Source: Chryseobacterium rhizoplanae (GTDB lineage Bacteria > Bacteroidota > Bacteroidia > Flavobacteriales > Weeksellaceae). Taken from it: a stretch of DNA of 64,000 nucleotides. The DNA lies in contig NZ_FXTC01000001.1 of assembly GCF_900182655.1 (NCBI RefSeq), positions 434,001 through 498,000 of the forward strand, in the 5' to 3' direction. Shown one piece after another: positions 1 to 9,438 of the stretch (its first letter is position 1; each line of letters begins with the position of its first letter). The notes beneath the pieces are model-generated. The model was not told where the DNA came from and made no database searches. It was given only the letters and a program-made list of their open reading frames with translations. The position numbers were made by a program, and so were the translations under genes.

Positions 1-2094
1 TATTTTAAGACCCATGCCTGTGCCAAACATTTTGCGGTACACAGCGGACCGGAATGGAACCGCCATTCTTACAATGCAGAAATCTCAAAAAGAGATCTGT
101 ATGAAACGTACCTTCCCGCCTTCAAAGCGTTGGTTCAGGAAGGAAATGTGAGAGAAGTAATGTGTGCTTACAATGCTTTTGACGGGCAGCCATGTTGTGC
201 AAACAATACTTTGCTTACTGAAATTCTCCGTGGAAAATGGAAGTATGACGGAATGGTGGTCTCAGACTGCTGGGCTCTGGCCGATTTCTTTCAGAAAAAA
301 TACCATGGCACCCATCCCGATGAAAAAACAACCGCAGCAGATGCCTTGAAACATTCCACAGATCTGGAATGTGGAGATACCTATAACAATCTGAATAAAT
401 CTCTTGCAAGCGGACTGATTACCGAAAAAGATATCGATGCATCAATGCGCAGAATCCTGAAAGGCTGGTTTGAGCTGGGAATGCTTGATCCGAAATCTTC
501 CGTTCACTGGAATACCATTCCATATTCTGTGGTCAATTCTGAAGAGCATAAAAAACAGGCACTGAAAATGGCACAAAAATCAATTGTGCTGATGAAAAAC
601 GAAAAGAATATTCTGCCTCTCAACAGAAGTATTAAAAAAATTGCAGTCGTAGGTCCGAATGCTGATGACGGATTGATGCAGTTGGGAAATTATAACGGAA
701 CTCCTTCTTCCATTGTAACGATTTTAGACGGAATCAAAACCAAATTCCCGAATGCTGAAATCATCTACGAAAAAGGAAGTGAAGTCACAGATCCTTCGTC
801 CAGAACGTCACTCTATCAGAATTTCATCAGTCAGAAAAACGGCGCGAAAGGAATGAAAGTAGAGTTCTTCAATAACAATGAATTCAAGGGTCAACCGGCC
901 AATACTTCCGTAAATTCCACCGCCATCAGCTACAACAGCTTTGGAGGAACCCAGCTTGCACCCAATGTAGGAAGAGAAAACACCTCAGGGATCATTTCAG
1001 GGGTTTTCAAAAGTACTTATACAGGAGATGTTATATTTTCTGCGTCTACCTCTGATATCTATACCCTTTTCGTGGACGGAAAAGAAATCGCCATTAGAAA
1101 AGGACCGGATGCAAGACATCCTTCAGAGTTTCCTGTAAAAATGGAAAAAGGAAAAGAATACCAGATAGAACTGCGTCATACACAAAAAGGGAAATATGTG
1201 AGTATCACTTTTGAAGTGTACAGAAAAGACCCTGTTAATTTTGCTTCGGTAAGAGAAAAGGTGAAAAATGCAGACGTCATTATCTTTGCAGGCGGACTTT
1301 CTCCAAGCCTGGAAGGTGAAGAGATGATGGTGAATGCAGAAGGCTTCAAAGGAGGTGACAAAACTTCCATTGCCCTTCCTAAAGTCCAGCGGGACCTGTT
1401 GGCGGAGCTTAGAAAAACAGGAAAACCTGTTGTTTTTGTTCTTTGCACCGGAAGTGCTCTGGGATTGGAACAGGATGAGAAAAATTACGATGCTTTATTA
1501 AATGCCTGGTATGGTGGACAATCCGGAGGAACGGCTGTAGCAGATGTTTTGGCAGGGGATTATAACCCTTCCGGAAAATTACCCATTACTTTTTATAAAA
1601 ACCTGGAACAGCTGGACAACGCTCTTTCAAAGACAAGCAAACATGAAGGATTTGAAAATTATGATATGCAGGGGAGAACGTACCGTTATATGGCAGAAAA
1701 GCCTCTTTACGCATTCGGACATGGACTGAGCTATTCCAAATTTGTTTATGGGGATTCAAAACTGAGCAAGAATAGTATTAGTGTTAATGAAAATGTGACA
1801 ATCACAATTCCGGTAACCAATGTTTCAGAAAAGGATGGTGAAGAAGTGGTTCAGGTCTATATCAAAAGAAATAATGATGCCCAGGCACCGGTAAAAACGT
1901 TAAGAGCTTTTGAAAGGACTTTAATCAGATCTAAAGAAACAAAAAATATTCAGCTGACCCTTTCCAAAGACTCATTTGCCTTCTATGATGAAAAAGCTGA
2001 TGATCTGGTTTCGAAACCCGGCGACTATACCATTTTTTATGGCGGAACTTCTGATGATGCCGGCCTAAAAACTATTCCGTTAAAAGTAAAATAA
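1..2094 (+). CDS. Glycoside hydrolase family 3 beta-xylosidase/beta-glucosidase with PA14 domain, 5'-truncated
   Basis: The frame is open from the first base, and the family motif KHFAVHSGPE is encoded before any internal start, so the gene begins left of the window. Compared with PA14-containing GH3 enzymes (roughly 860-880 residues) about 170-200 residues are missing. The catalytic nucleophile Asp is encoded at 265-267 in VVSDCWAL, where most relatives have SDW. The GH3 C-terminal domain is interrupted by a PA14 carbohydrate-binding insert at about 830-1230, and a fibronectin-III-like domain closes the protein from about 1740. The likely role is to release xylose or glucose from short oligosaccharides, fitting the xylan and arabinan genes around it. 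Exact substrate specificity cannot be read from sequence. GH51 follows after 64 bases, probably in the same transcript. Confidence 0.93.
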   Translation, partial: YFKTHACAKHFAVHSGPEWNRHSYNAEISKRDLYETYLPAFKALVQEGNVREVMCAYNAFDGQPCCANNTLLTEILRGKWKYDGMVVSDCWALADFFQKKYHGTHPDEKTTAADALKHSTDLECGDTYNNLNKSLASGLITEKDIDASMRRILKGWFELGMLDPKSSVHWNTIPYSVVNSEEHKKQALKMAQKSIVLMKNEKNILPLNRSIKKIAVVGPNADDGLMQLGNYNGTPSSIVTILDGIKTKFPNAEIIYEKGSEVTDPSSRTSLYQNFISQKNGAKGMKVEFFNNNEFKGQPANTSVNSTAISYNSFGGTQLAPNVGRENTSGIISGVFKSTYTGDVIFSASTSDIYTLFVDGKEIAIRKGPDARHPSEFPVKMEKGKEYQIELRHTQKGKYVSITFEVYRKDPVNFASVREKVKNADVIIFAGGLSPSLEGEEMMVNAEGFKGGDKTSIALPKVQRDLLAELRKTGKPVVFVLCTGSALGLEQDEKNYDALLNAWYGGQSGGTAVADVLAGDYNPSGKLPITFYKNLEQLDNALSKTSKHEGFENYDMQGRTYRYMAEKPLYAFGHGLSYSKFVYGDSKLSKNSISVNENVTITIPVTNVSEKDGEEVVQVYIKRNNDAQAPVKTLRAFERTLIRSKETKNIQLTLSKDSFAFYDEKADDLVSKPGDYTIFYGGTSDDAGLKTIPLKVK

Positions 2095-2158
2095 AAAACT
2101 GATCCGGAACAATTGAGACCCATTGCAACCCTATTGTAGCTTTCAAAACATACGATCT

Positions 2159-4147
2159 ATGACAACAAAAAATAAAATATTTTCCATTGCTATTTCCCTC
2201 AGTGCTGCTTTTTTTTCGGCTCAGAATAATACGGTCCGTACCTTTAATCTGGATCTGAAAGAGAGCCCAGTACCTGTTAAAATACAGCCTACCATGTACG
2301 GGATTTTCTTTGAAGACATCAATTTTGCAGCAGATGGCGGATTATATGCGGAACTGATTAAAAACCGCAGTTTTGAATTTGATGAACCATTTACAGGATG
2401 GAAACAGCCTAATACAAAAACGCTTTCCCCCAATCTTGATTCCGGGTTTCTGACCATTTATTCCGACCCTGCCAAAACCAATAAAAATTACGCAAGAATT
2501 ACCGTTCTGAACAATAAAAATTATATTCTCGAAAATGAAGGATTCAGAGGAATAGGCCTTCATCAGGGAGAACAATATGATTTCAGTTTTGATCTGGAGA
2601 ATGTTTCAGGAAATATTGCTGCGGTAAATGCAAGTCTTGTTGATGAAAACGGGAAGGAAATTTCTTCAGTTTCCACACTTATAAAAGGAAAGGGATGGCA
2701 GAAGTATACAGCAGTTTTCAAAGCACCGAAAACCGTTGAAAAAGCAAAACTGCGGATCACATTTACCGGAAACGGTATTGTGAACATGGATATGATCTCC
2801 CTCTTCCCTCAGGATACCTGGAAAGGCAGAAAAGGAGGATTACGAAAAGATCTTGTTCAGAAATTATATGATTTACAGCCCGGATTTTTGAGGTTTCCGG
2901 GAGGCTGTATTGTCGAAGGAAGAACGTTGGCAGAGCGATACCAGTGGAAAAAAACAATAGGAAATGTGGCAGACCGTGAATACCTCATCAATAAATGGAG
3001 TACAGGGTTTCCGCATCGTCTTACCCCGGATTACGGGCAGTCTTTCGGATTGGGATTTTTTGAATATTTCCAGCTTTCCGAAGATCTCGGCGCAGAACCT
3101 GTTCCTATTCTGAGCTGTGGAATTGCATGTCAGTTCAATACCGCCGAGCTGGTGAAAATGGAAAATCTCGATCCTTATGTTCAGGATGCTCTGGACCTTA
3201 TTGAATTTGCCAACGGAGATTCCGGAACAAAATGGGGGAGAATCCGAACTGAAATGGGACATCCAACGCCTTTTAATTTAAAATTTATCGGAGTAGGAAA
3301 TGAGCAGTGGGGTGCAGATTATATTGAACATTATAAAGTATTTGAAAAAGCCATTCACGCAAAATATCCGGACATTAAGATTATTTCAGGAAGCGGACCA
3401 TCACCCGATGGCGAATTCTTTGAATATGGCTGGAAAGAATTGAAGCAGCTTAATGCACAGATTGTAGATGAACATTATTACAACTCACCCGAATGGTTTA
3501 TGAAAAATGCCGGAAGATATGACCATTATGATCGTTCCGGACCAAAAGTTTTTGCCGGGGAATATGCCGCTCAGTCTGTAGGTGTGGTAAAACCCGATAA
3601 TAAAAATAACTGGCTGACCGCCCTTTCGGAAGCCGCTTTTATGACCGGTCTTGAAAGAAATGCAGATGTGGTGTATATGACTTCCTATGCACCGCTTTTT
3701 GCCCATGCTGATGGCTGGCAGTGGACACCTGACCTTATCTGGTTCAATAATCTGAAATCCTATGCAACCCCGAACTATTATGTTCAGAAATTATTCTCCA
3801 ACAATAAAGGAACAGATGTATTGAAAATAGAAAGCAACGGAAAAGCAGTATCCGGCCAGGAAAAATTATACGCTACAGCAGTAAAAGATGCTAAAAATAA
3901 GGAGATTATTATTAAAATCGTCAATGCTGATACTCAAGCCAAAACGGTTAATATCAAACCCGGAACTCTGAAAATGGGTGAAAAAATAACCAAAATCCTT
4001 CTGTCTGCACCACAGCTTTCTACTGAAAATAGTTTCGATGCTGAACCCATAAAACCAAAAGAGGAGAATTCCGAAACCAAAAATGGTGAAATTTCAACGG
4101 AAATCCCGGCTAATTCTTTAGTGGTTTTAAAGGTGAAAGTAATTTAA
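2159..4147 (+). CDS. Secreted alpha-L-arabinofuranosidase, GH51
   Basis: This retaining enzyme removes alpha-L-arabinofuranosyl side chains from arabinan and arabinoxylan. An upstream TTG at 2123 keeps the frame open, but the ATG at 2159 is preferred because it begins directly with a signal peptide (MTTKNKIF, then a hydrophobic stretch ending FFSAQ). The product is about 662 residues. The acid/base Glu is E382 in GVGNEQWG and the nucleophile is E468 in FAGEYA, both in typical GH51 context. Between the signal peptide and the barrel, roughly residues 80-220 look like a carbohydrate-binding beta-sandwich. The gene follows the GH3 gene and precedes the araB operator, so it probably ends the preceding operon. 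Confidence 0.93.
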   Translation: MTTKNKIFSIAISLSAAFFSAQNNTVRTFNLDLKESPVPVKIQPTMYGIFFEDINFAADGGLYAELIKNRSFEFDEPFTGWKQPNTKTLSPNLDSGFLTIYSDPAKTNKNYARITVLNNKNYILENEGFRGIGLHQGEQYDFSFDLENVSGNIAAVNASLVDENGKEISSVSTLIKGKGWQKYTAVFKAPKTVEKAKLRITFTGNGIVNMDMISLFPQDTWKGRKGGLRKDLVQKLYDLQPGFLRFPGGCIVEGRTLAERYQWKKTIGNVADREYLINKWSTGFPHRLTPDYGQSFGLGFFEYFQLSEDLGAEPVPILSCGIACQFNTAELVKMENLDPYVQDALDLIEFANGDSGTKWGRIRTEMGHPTPFNLKFIGVGNEQWGADYIEHYKVFEKAIHAKYPDIKIISGSGPSPDGEFFEYGWKELKQLNAQIVDEHYYNSPEWFMKNAGRYDHYDRSGPKVFAGEYAAQSVGVVKPDNKNNWLTALSEAAFMTGLERNADVVYMTSYAPLFAHADGWQWTPDLIWFNNLKSYATPNYYVQKLFSNNKGTDVLKIESNGKAVSGQEKLYATAVKDAKNKEIIIKIVNADTQAKTVNIKPGTLKMGEKITKILLSAPQLSTENSFDAEPIKPKEENSETKNGEISTEIPANSLVVLKVKVI

Positions 4148-4175
4148 TAAACTGTAATACATGTACTTATAAAAA

Positions 4176-4220
4176 ATAAGTGTGTTTTTTACATTTATTT
4201 AAAATAGAATCTTATATTTG
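4176..4220 (+). promoter_or_regulatory. Putative AraR operator and promoter of the araB operon
   Basis: The palindromic site ATAAGTGT-N7-ACATTTAT occupies 4176-4198. It lies just upstream of TATATTTG at 4213-4220, which matches the Bacteroidota -7 element TAnnTTTG. The operator covers the region where the -33 element should be, so a bound repressor would block polymerase. An overlapping perfect inverted repeat, ACTTAT-N5-ATAAGT (4165-4181), shares one arm. The same 23-bp motif occurs before araR and before the transaldolase gene, which is why AraR is the proposed ligand. Confidence 0.75.
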
Positions 4221-4275
4221 TTTTTATCTCATCAGGAGAAATTAAAATCTCAACAATCAAAAACGTTTCACCACC

Positions 4276-5976
4276 ATGAAAAAATATGTTATCGGGCTGG
4301 ACTATGGTACAGATTCCGTACGGGCCGTCCTTATTGATACTGAAAACGGTTCTGAAATAACTTCTTCAGTCAGCTACTACCAGAGATGGAAAGAAGGTAA
4401 ATTTTGTAATCCCTCAGCCAATAATTTCAGACAACATCCTTCAGATCATATCGAAGGACTGGAAAAGACTATTTCTGAAGTAGTAAGAGAAAGCGGGATA
4501 CCGGCAGAACAGATTGTCAGTATTTGTATTGATACTACAGGATCTTCACCGCTTCCTGTAACCAATGATGGAACAGCCCTTGCCCTGGTTCCGGGATTTG
4601 AAGAAAATCCCAATGCTATGATGGTTTTATGGAAAGACCATACCGCGATTCGGGAAGCCGAAGAAATCAATGCCCTTGCGAGAACCTGGGGTGGTGAAGA
4701 TTATACAAAATATGAAGGCGGTATTTATTCTTCAGAATGGTTCTGGGCTAAAATACTGCATATCAGCAGAGCAGATGCAGAAGTAAAAAATGCAGCTTAT
4801 AGCTGGATGGAACACTGTGATTATCTGACTTTCCTTTTATCAGATCATAAAGACCTGGCCACCTTTAAAAGAAGCCGTTGTGCAGCAGGGCACAAAGCCA
4901 TGTGGCATGAGTCATGGGACGGTCTGCCTTCCGAAGAATTTCTCAATAGGCTAGATCCTTCTCTGGGGGCACTCAGAGCAAGATTATACAGAGAAACCTA
5001 TACTTCAGATGAAATTGCCGGCTACCTGAATGAAGAATGGGCTGCAAAAACAGGTCTTACCACCAAAACTATCATTACCGTAGGAACTTTTGATGCCCAC
5101 TCAGGAGCTGTGGGAGCCAGAGTGGAAGAAAATACACTGATCAGGATCATGGGGACTTCTACCTGTGATATTATGGTAGCCTCACAGGAAGCTATCGGAG
5201 ATACAACCGTAAAAGGAATATGCGGACAAGTTGACGGCTCTGTAATTCCCGGATTGGTAGGGCTTGAAGCAGGGCAGTCTGCCTTTGGAGATGTGCTGGC
5301 ATGGTATAAAGATATTCTGATGTGGCCGGTTCAACAGGTTATGATGCACTCCGAAAGTATTTCAGATGAACAGAAAACAAAGCTTGCAGAAGAAATGGAG
5401 ACAGGACTTATCAGAAAATTAACCCTTGAAGCAGAAAAAATTCCTCTTTCAGATACCGTTCCGATTGCATTGGACTGGGTAAACGGAAGAAGAACACCGG
5501 ATGCAGACCAGGAACTTAAGGCAGCCATCAGTCAGCTTTCTCTGGGAACAAAAGCGCCCCATATTTTCAAAGCTTTGGTGAATGCCATTTGCTTTGGAGC
5601 TAAAAAGATCGTTGACCGTTTTGAAGACGAAGGAGTGAAGATCAACAAAGTGATCGGAATTGGAGGAGTAGCAAGGAAATCGCCGTTTATCATGCAGACC
5701 CTTGCTAATGTTCTGGATATGCCGATTGTTGTCGCTGCTTCAGATCAAACTCCTGCTTTGGGAGCTGCTGTTTATGCAGCTGTATCAGCAGGAATTTATC
5801 CTACCGTTCAGGAAGCAAGCATGAAAATGGGCTCCGGATTTGAAGCGGAATACCAGCCGAAAGCGGAAGAAGTACAGCACTACAGAGAATTAATGCAGCA
5901 ATACCAGAAGCTCGCTGATTTTGTAGAATACAATACCCAGCTGAAAAACAACAGGAAAGAACTTCAGGACTCCTGA
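4276..5976 (+). CDS. araB: L-ribulokinase
   Basis: AraB phosphorylates L-ribulose to L-ribulose 5-phosphate with ATP in the cytoplasm, the second step of L-arabinose catabolism. The protein has 566 residues, the usual length for bacterial ribulokinase of the FGGY family. It opens with the phosphate-binding motif YVIGLDYGTDSVRAVL and has the second ATPase-fold signature GIGGVARKSPFIMQTLANVL near residue 460. It heads the five-gene cluster araB-araD-araA-galM-symporter, and the first ATG (4276) lies 55 bases after the proposed -7 element. The adjacent arabinose isomerase and epimerase make the substrate assignment secure. Confidence 0.97.
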   Translation: MKKYVIGLDYGTDSVRAVLIDTENGSEITSSVSYYQRWKEGKFCNPSANNFRQHPSDHIEGLEKTISEVVRESGIPAEQIVSICIDTTGSSPLPVTNDGTALALVPGFEENPNAMMVLWKDHTAIREAEEINALARTWGGEDYTKYEGGIYSSEWFWAKILHISRADAEVKNAAYSWMEHCDYLTFLLSDHKDLATFKRSRCAAGHKAMWHESWDGLPSEEFLNRLDPSLGALRARLYRETYTSDEIAGYLNEEWAAKTGLTTKTIITVGTFDAHSGAVGARVEENTLIRIMGTSTCDIMVASQEAIGDTTVKGICGQVDGSVIPGLVGLEAGQSAFGDVLAWYKDILMWPVQQVMMHSESISDEQKTKLAEEMETGLIRKLTLEAEKIPLSDTVPIALDWVNGRRTPDADQELKAAISQLSLGTKAPHIFKALVNAICFGAKKIVDRFEDEGVKINKVIGIGGVARKSPFIMQTLANVLDMPIVVAASDQTPALGAAVYAAVSAGIYPTVQEASMKMGSGFEAEYQPKAEEVQHYRELMQQYQKLADFVEYNTQLKNNRKELQDS

Positions 5977-6003
5977 ATATTAACCTTTTGAATGATACTC
6001 AAA

Positions 6004-6714
6004 ATGAATACTTATAAAGAACTCCAGAGAGAATGTTATGAAGCCAATATGCAGCTGGATGCGCTGAAGCTGGTGGTCTATACTTTCGGGAATGTGAGTG
6101 CTGTAGACCGTGATAAAGGAATTTTTGCCATTAAACCAAGCGGTGTCCCTTACGACATTTTAAAGCCTGAAGATATGGTGATTTTAGACTTTGATGCCAA
6201 TGTCATTGAAGGCAGGCTCAGACCTTCTTCAGATACCAAGACCCATGCTTATCTGTATAAAAACTGGGAAAATATCGGTGGAATTTCCCACACTCATGCG
6301 ATCTATTCCGTGGCGTGGGCACAGGCACAAATGGATATTCCTGTTTTCGGGACCACCCATGCAGACCATCTTACGACAGATATTCCCTGCGCTCCGCCTA
6401 TGCGGGATGAACTGATCGAGGGAAACTACGAATACAATACAGGAATCCAGATTCTGGAATGCTTTAAAGAAAAACAGCTCTCTCCGGAAGAGGTAGAAAT
6501 GGTTCTGATCGGCAATCACGGTCCGTTTACCTGGGGGAAAAATGCTGAAAAAGCAGTCTACAACAGCAAAGTTCTGGAAACCATTGCCGAAATGGCTTAT
6601 CTCACCAGACAGATCAATCCTGATGCAGAACGTCTGAAAGATTCACTCATCAAAAAACACTATGAACGTAAGCACGGCAAAAATGCCTACTACGGACAGG
6701 AATTTAAACACTAA
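6004..6714 (+). CDS. araD: L-ribulose-5-phosphate 4-epimerase
   Basis: AraD converts L-ribulose 5-phosphate to D-xylulose 5-phosphate, feeding arabinose carbon into the pentose phosphate pathway. It is a zinc-dependent class II aldolase-fold enzyme. The metal-binding SHTHAI motif and the later NHGPF motif are present. An in-frame ATG at 5992 exists, but the ATG at 6004 gives about 236 residues and the standard amino terminus MNTYKELQRE, so it is preferred. The gene starts 27 bases after araB, consistent with cotranscription. Confidence 0.95.
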   Translation: MNTYKELQRECYEANMQLDALKLVVYTFGNVSAVDRDKGIFAIKPSGVPYDILKPEDMVILDFDANVIEGRLRPSSDTKTHAYLYKNWENIGGISHTHAIYSVAWAQAQMDIPVFGTTHADHLTTDIPCAPPMRDELIEGNYEYNTGIQILECFKEKQLSPEEVEMVLIGNHGPFTWGKNAEKAVYNSKVLETIAEMAYLTRQINPDAERLKDSLIKKHYERKHGKNAYYGQEFKH

Positions 6715-6753
6715 ATACTTCAACATCAACAACTATTAACGATCAACAAAATT

Positions 6754-8250
6754 ATGTTAACACCCCTCAATACCAAAGAAGTCTGGTTCATCACAGGAAG
6801 TCAGCATTTATACGGATCTGAAACACTGGCGCAGGTAGCAGACCACTCACAAAAAATTGTGGCAGAACTTGAAAAATCTTCTTTCATCCCGGTAAAAGTT
6901 ATTGTAAAGCCAACGGTAAAAACTACCGAAGAGATATTTGAAACCATTGCAGCAGCCAATCAGGCAGAAAACTGTATAGGAATCATCACATGGATGCATA
7001 CTTTTTCACCCGCCAAAATGTGGATCAGAGGATTAAAAATTTTACAGAAACCTCTTCTGCATCTGCATACCCAGTTCAACAGAGATATTCCGTGGTCTAC
7101 CATGGATATGGATTTTATGAATCTTAACCAGGCAGCTCACGGAGACCGTGAATTCGGTTTTATGGTAAGCAGACTCCGAAAGAGCAGGAAAGTAGTGGTA
7201 GGACACTGGTCAGAAGAAAGGGTTCAGAAGCAGATTGGCGACTGGAGCCGTGTTGCTGCAGGCTGGGACGACTGGCAGGGAGCTAAATTTGCCCGTTTCG
7301 GAGATAATATGAGATTTGTAGCCGTTACAGATGGTGACAAAGTGGAAGCTGAAACCCAATTCGGCTTTTCGGTCAATACCTGGGGAATCGGTGATCTTGT
7401 AGGGGTTATTAACTCAGTAGGTGAAGGAGAAATAAAAAGCCTTATGGAAGAATATGAGTCTTCTTATCACATGGCAGCATCTCTTTTGGCAGGAGGATCC
7501 AACAGAAGTTCACTTCATACCGCTGCAAAAATTGAATTGGGACTTGAAAAATTTTTAAAAGACGGAGGATTTAAAGGATTTTCAGATACCTTTGAAGACC
7601 TTCACGGACTGGAGCAGCTGCCGGGAATTGCCGTACAGCGACTGATGCAGAAAGGTTACGGATTTGCAGGCGAAGGAGACTGGAAAACAGCAGCACTCGT
7701 ACGTGCCATGAAAACAATGGGGCAGGGCCTTGAAGGAGGAAATGCCTTTATGGAAGATTATACGTATCATCTGGATCCTTCCAATCCTTCCATTTTAGGT
7801 TCTCATATGCTTGAAGTAGATCCTGTGCTGGCAGCCGGAAAACCTTCATGTGAGATCCATCCGCTGGGAATCGGAGGAAAAGCAGATCCCGTTCGTCTCG
7901 TTTTTAACTCCAGAGGAAACATTGATTCTCTGAACGCTGCACTGATGGACTTTGGAAACCATTTCAGGCTGCTGATCAACAAAACCAGAGCATTGGAAAT
8001 TACAGAAGAGCTGCCAAAACTTCCGGTAGCAAGGGTTTTATGGAAACCTCTTCCTGATTTATATACCGCCGCAGAAGCCTGGATACTGGCTGGAGGCGCA
8101 CACCATACATGTTACAGTGAAAATATTTCAGCAGAACAGCTGGAGGATTTTGCTGAGATAGCAGGGATTGAATCATTAGTCATTGATGAAGATACCAGAA
8201 TGCGTGATTTTAAAAATACACTTCGTTGGAATGAAATGTATTATCGTTAA
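6754..8250 (+). CDS. araA: L-arabinose isomerase
   Basis: AraA isomerises L-arabinose to L-ribulose with a divalent metal, the first intracellular step of the pathway. The 498-residue length matches the family. Characteristic blocks are visible: [13 protein letters not shown] at the amino terminus, [15 protein letters not shown] and DYTYHLDP around the metal site, and [17 protein letters not shown]. The last metal-ligand region HHTCYS is near residue 450. It is 39 bases after araD and 27 bases before the aldose epimerase. Confidence 0.97.
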   Translation: MLTPLNTKEVWFITGSQHLYGSETLAQVADHSQKIVAELEKSSFIPVKVIVKPTVKTTEEIFETIAAANQAENCIGIITWMHTFSPAKMWIRGLKILQKPLLHLHTQFNRDIPWSTMDMDFMNLNQAAHGDREFGFMVSRLRKSRKVVVGHWSEERVQKQIGDWSRVAAGWDDWQGAKFARFGDNMRFVAVTDGDKVEAETQFGFSVNTWGIGDLVGVINSVGEGEIKSLMEEYESSYHMAASLLAGGSNRSSLHTAAKIELGLEKFLKDGGFKGFSDTFEDLHGLEQLPGIAVQRLMQKGYGFAGEGDWKTAALVRAMKTMGQGLEGGNAFMEDYTYHLDPSNPSILGSHMLEVDPVLAAGKPSCEIHPLGIGGKADPVRLVFNSRGNIDSLNAALMDFGNHFRLLINKTRALEITEELPKLPVARVLWKPLPDLYTAAEAWILAGGAHHTCYSENISAEQLEDFAEIAGIESLVIDEDTRMRDFKNTLRWNEMYYR

Positions 8251-8277
8251 TTAATTTTAAAAAATATGTAAATAATT

Positions 8278-9435
8278 ATGAAAAAAGCAACACATAATGG
8301 CATTTTTATTTTATTATTTTTAATTATTTTCGGCTGTAGAAAAGAAAATAACAAACAGGATATTTCAGGAAAAATGGAGAATGTACATACTTCAGACTAT
8401 GGAGTGACGCCAAAAGGCGATTCTATTAAAAAATACACGCTGACCAATAAAAACGGGATGAAAGTTGAGGTCATCAACTTCGGAGGAATTATCACTTCCT
8501 TAACCGCTCCGGACAGAACCGGAAAATACGAGGATGTAGTCCTTGGCTTTACAAAACCTGAAGGGTATTTCGATGGCAATCCGTATTATTTCGGGGCTTT
8601 GATCGGAAGATATGGCAACAGAATTGCCAACGCAAAATTCTCACTGGAAGGTAAAGCATACGAAATCGATAAAAATGATGGCCCCAACAGCCTTCATGGA
8701 GGCAAAGAGGGATTTCATACCAGATTCTGGAATATTGAAGAGATAAAGGATGCAAAATTTCCGACATTGAAATTGTCTTACACCAGTGCAGACGGTGAAG
8801 AGGGATATCCGGGAAAATTAACAACAACTGTTTTTTACACGCTTACAGACGATAATGCCTTGGAAATTTCCTATGAAGCAGAAACCGATAAGCCTACAGT
8901 GGTAAATCTTACTCAGCATTCTTATTTTAACCTGTCAGGAAATTTTACTAAAACGATTACCGACCATGAGTTGCAAATTAACGCAGATCAATTCCTTCCG
9001 GTCAATGAAACTTTGATTCCTACCGGCGAACAGAAAGCTGTAAAAGGGACTCCTTTTGATTTCACGGTTTCAAAATCGATCGGAAAAGATATCAGTGCAG
9101 AAGACGATCAGCTGAAAAAAGGAAAAGGGTATGACCATAACTGGATCCTGAACGGAAAAGGTCTGAGGAGCATCGCCAAAGTGTATCACCAGGGAACAGG
9201 AAGACTGATGGAAGTCTTCACAGATGAACCCGGAGTACAGTTTTATTCCGGAAATTTTCTTGACGGAAAGTTTGATACTAAAACCGGTGGTAAAAATGAA
9301 TTCAGAACAGGATTCTGCTTAGAGACACAGCATTTCCCGGATTCACCGAACCAGCCTTCTTTTCCTTCTACAGAACTGAAGCCGGGGCAGAAATACCAGT
9401 CGAAAACCATCTATAAATTCTCCGTTAAAAACTAA
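8278..9435 (+). CDS. galM: Aldose 1-epimerase (mutarotase), lipoprotein
   Basis: This enzyme interconverts alpha and beta anomers of free sugars, here presumably arabinose or hexoses released outside the inner membrane. The 385-residue protein has the galactose mutarotase fold: GRYGNRIANAKF, NSLHGGKEGFHTRFW with a catalytic His, and LTQHSYFNLSG. The amino terminus has a hydrophobic segment ending IFGC, which reads as a lipobox with Cys20, so the protein is probably membrane-anchored and periplasmic. It lies between araA and the symporter (3-base gap downstream), implying that the sugar is mutarotated before uptake. Confidence 0.93.
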   Translation: MKKATHNGIFILLFLIIFGCRKENNKQDISGKMENVHTSDYGVTPKGDSIKKYTLTNKNGMKVEVINFGGIITSLTAPDRTGKYEDVVLGFTKPEGYFDGNPYYFGALIGRYGNRIANAKFSLEGKAYEIDKNDGPNSLHGGKEGFHTRFWNIEEIKDAKFPTLKLSYTSADGEEGYPGKLTTTVFYTLTDDNALEISYEAETDKPTVVNLTQHSYFNLSGNFTKTITDHELQINADQFLPVNETLIPTGEQKAVKGTPFDFTVSKSIGKDISAEDDQLKKGKGYDHNWILNGKGLRSIAKVYHQGTGRLMEVFTDEPGVQFYSGNFLDGKFDTKTGGKNEFRTGFCLETQHFPDSPNQPSFPSTELKPGQKYQSKTIYKFSVKN

Positions 9436-9438
9436 ACC

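Noticed and set aside
130..132. TTG as start codon of the GH3 gene
   Set aside because: The frame is open and clearly coding upstream of it, so the true start lies outside the window.
4261..4268. AAACGTTT just before araB, resembling the LacI-type operator core
   Set aside because: Only the eight central bases match and flanking symmetry is absent; such an 8-mer can occur by chance in A+T-rich DNA.
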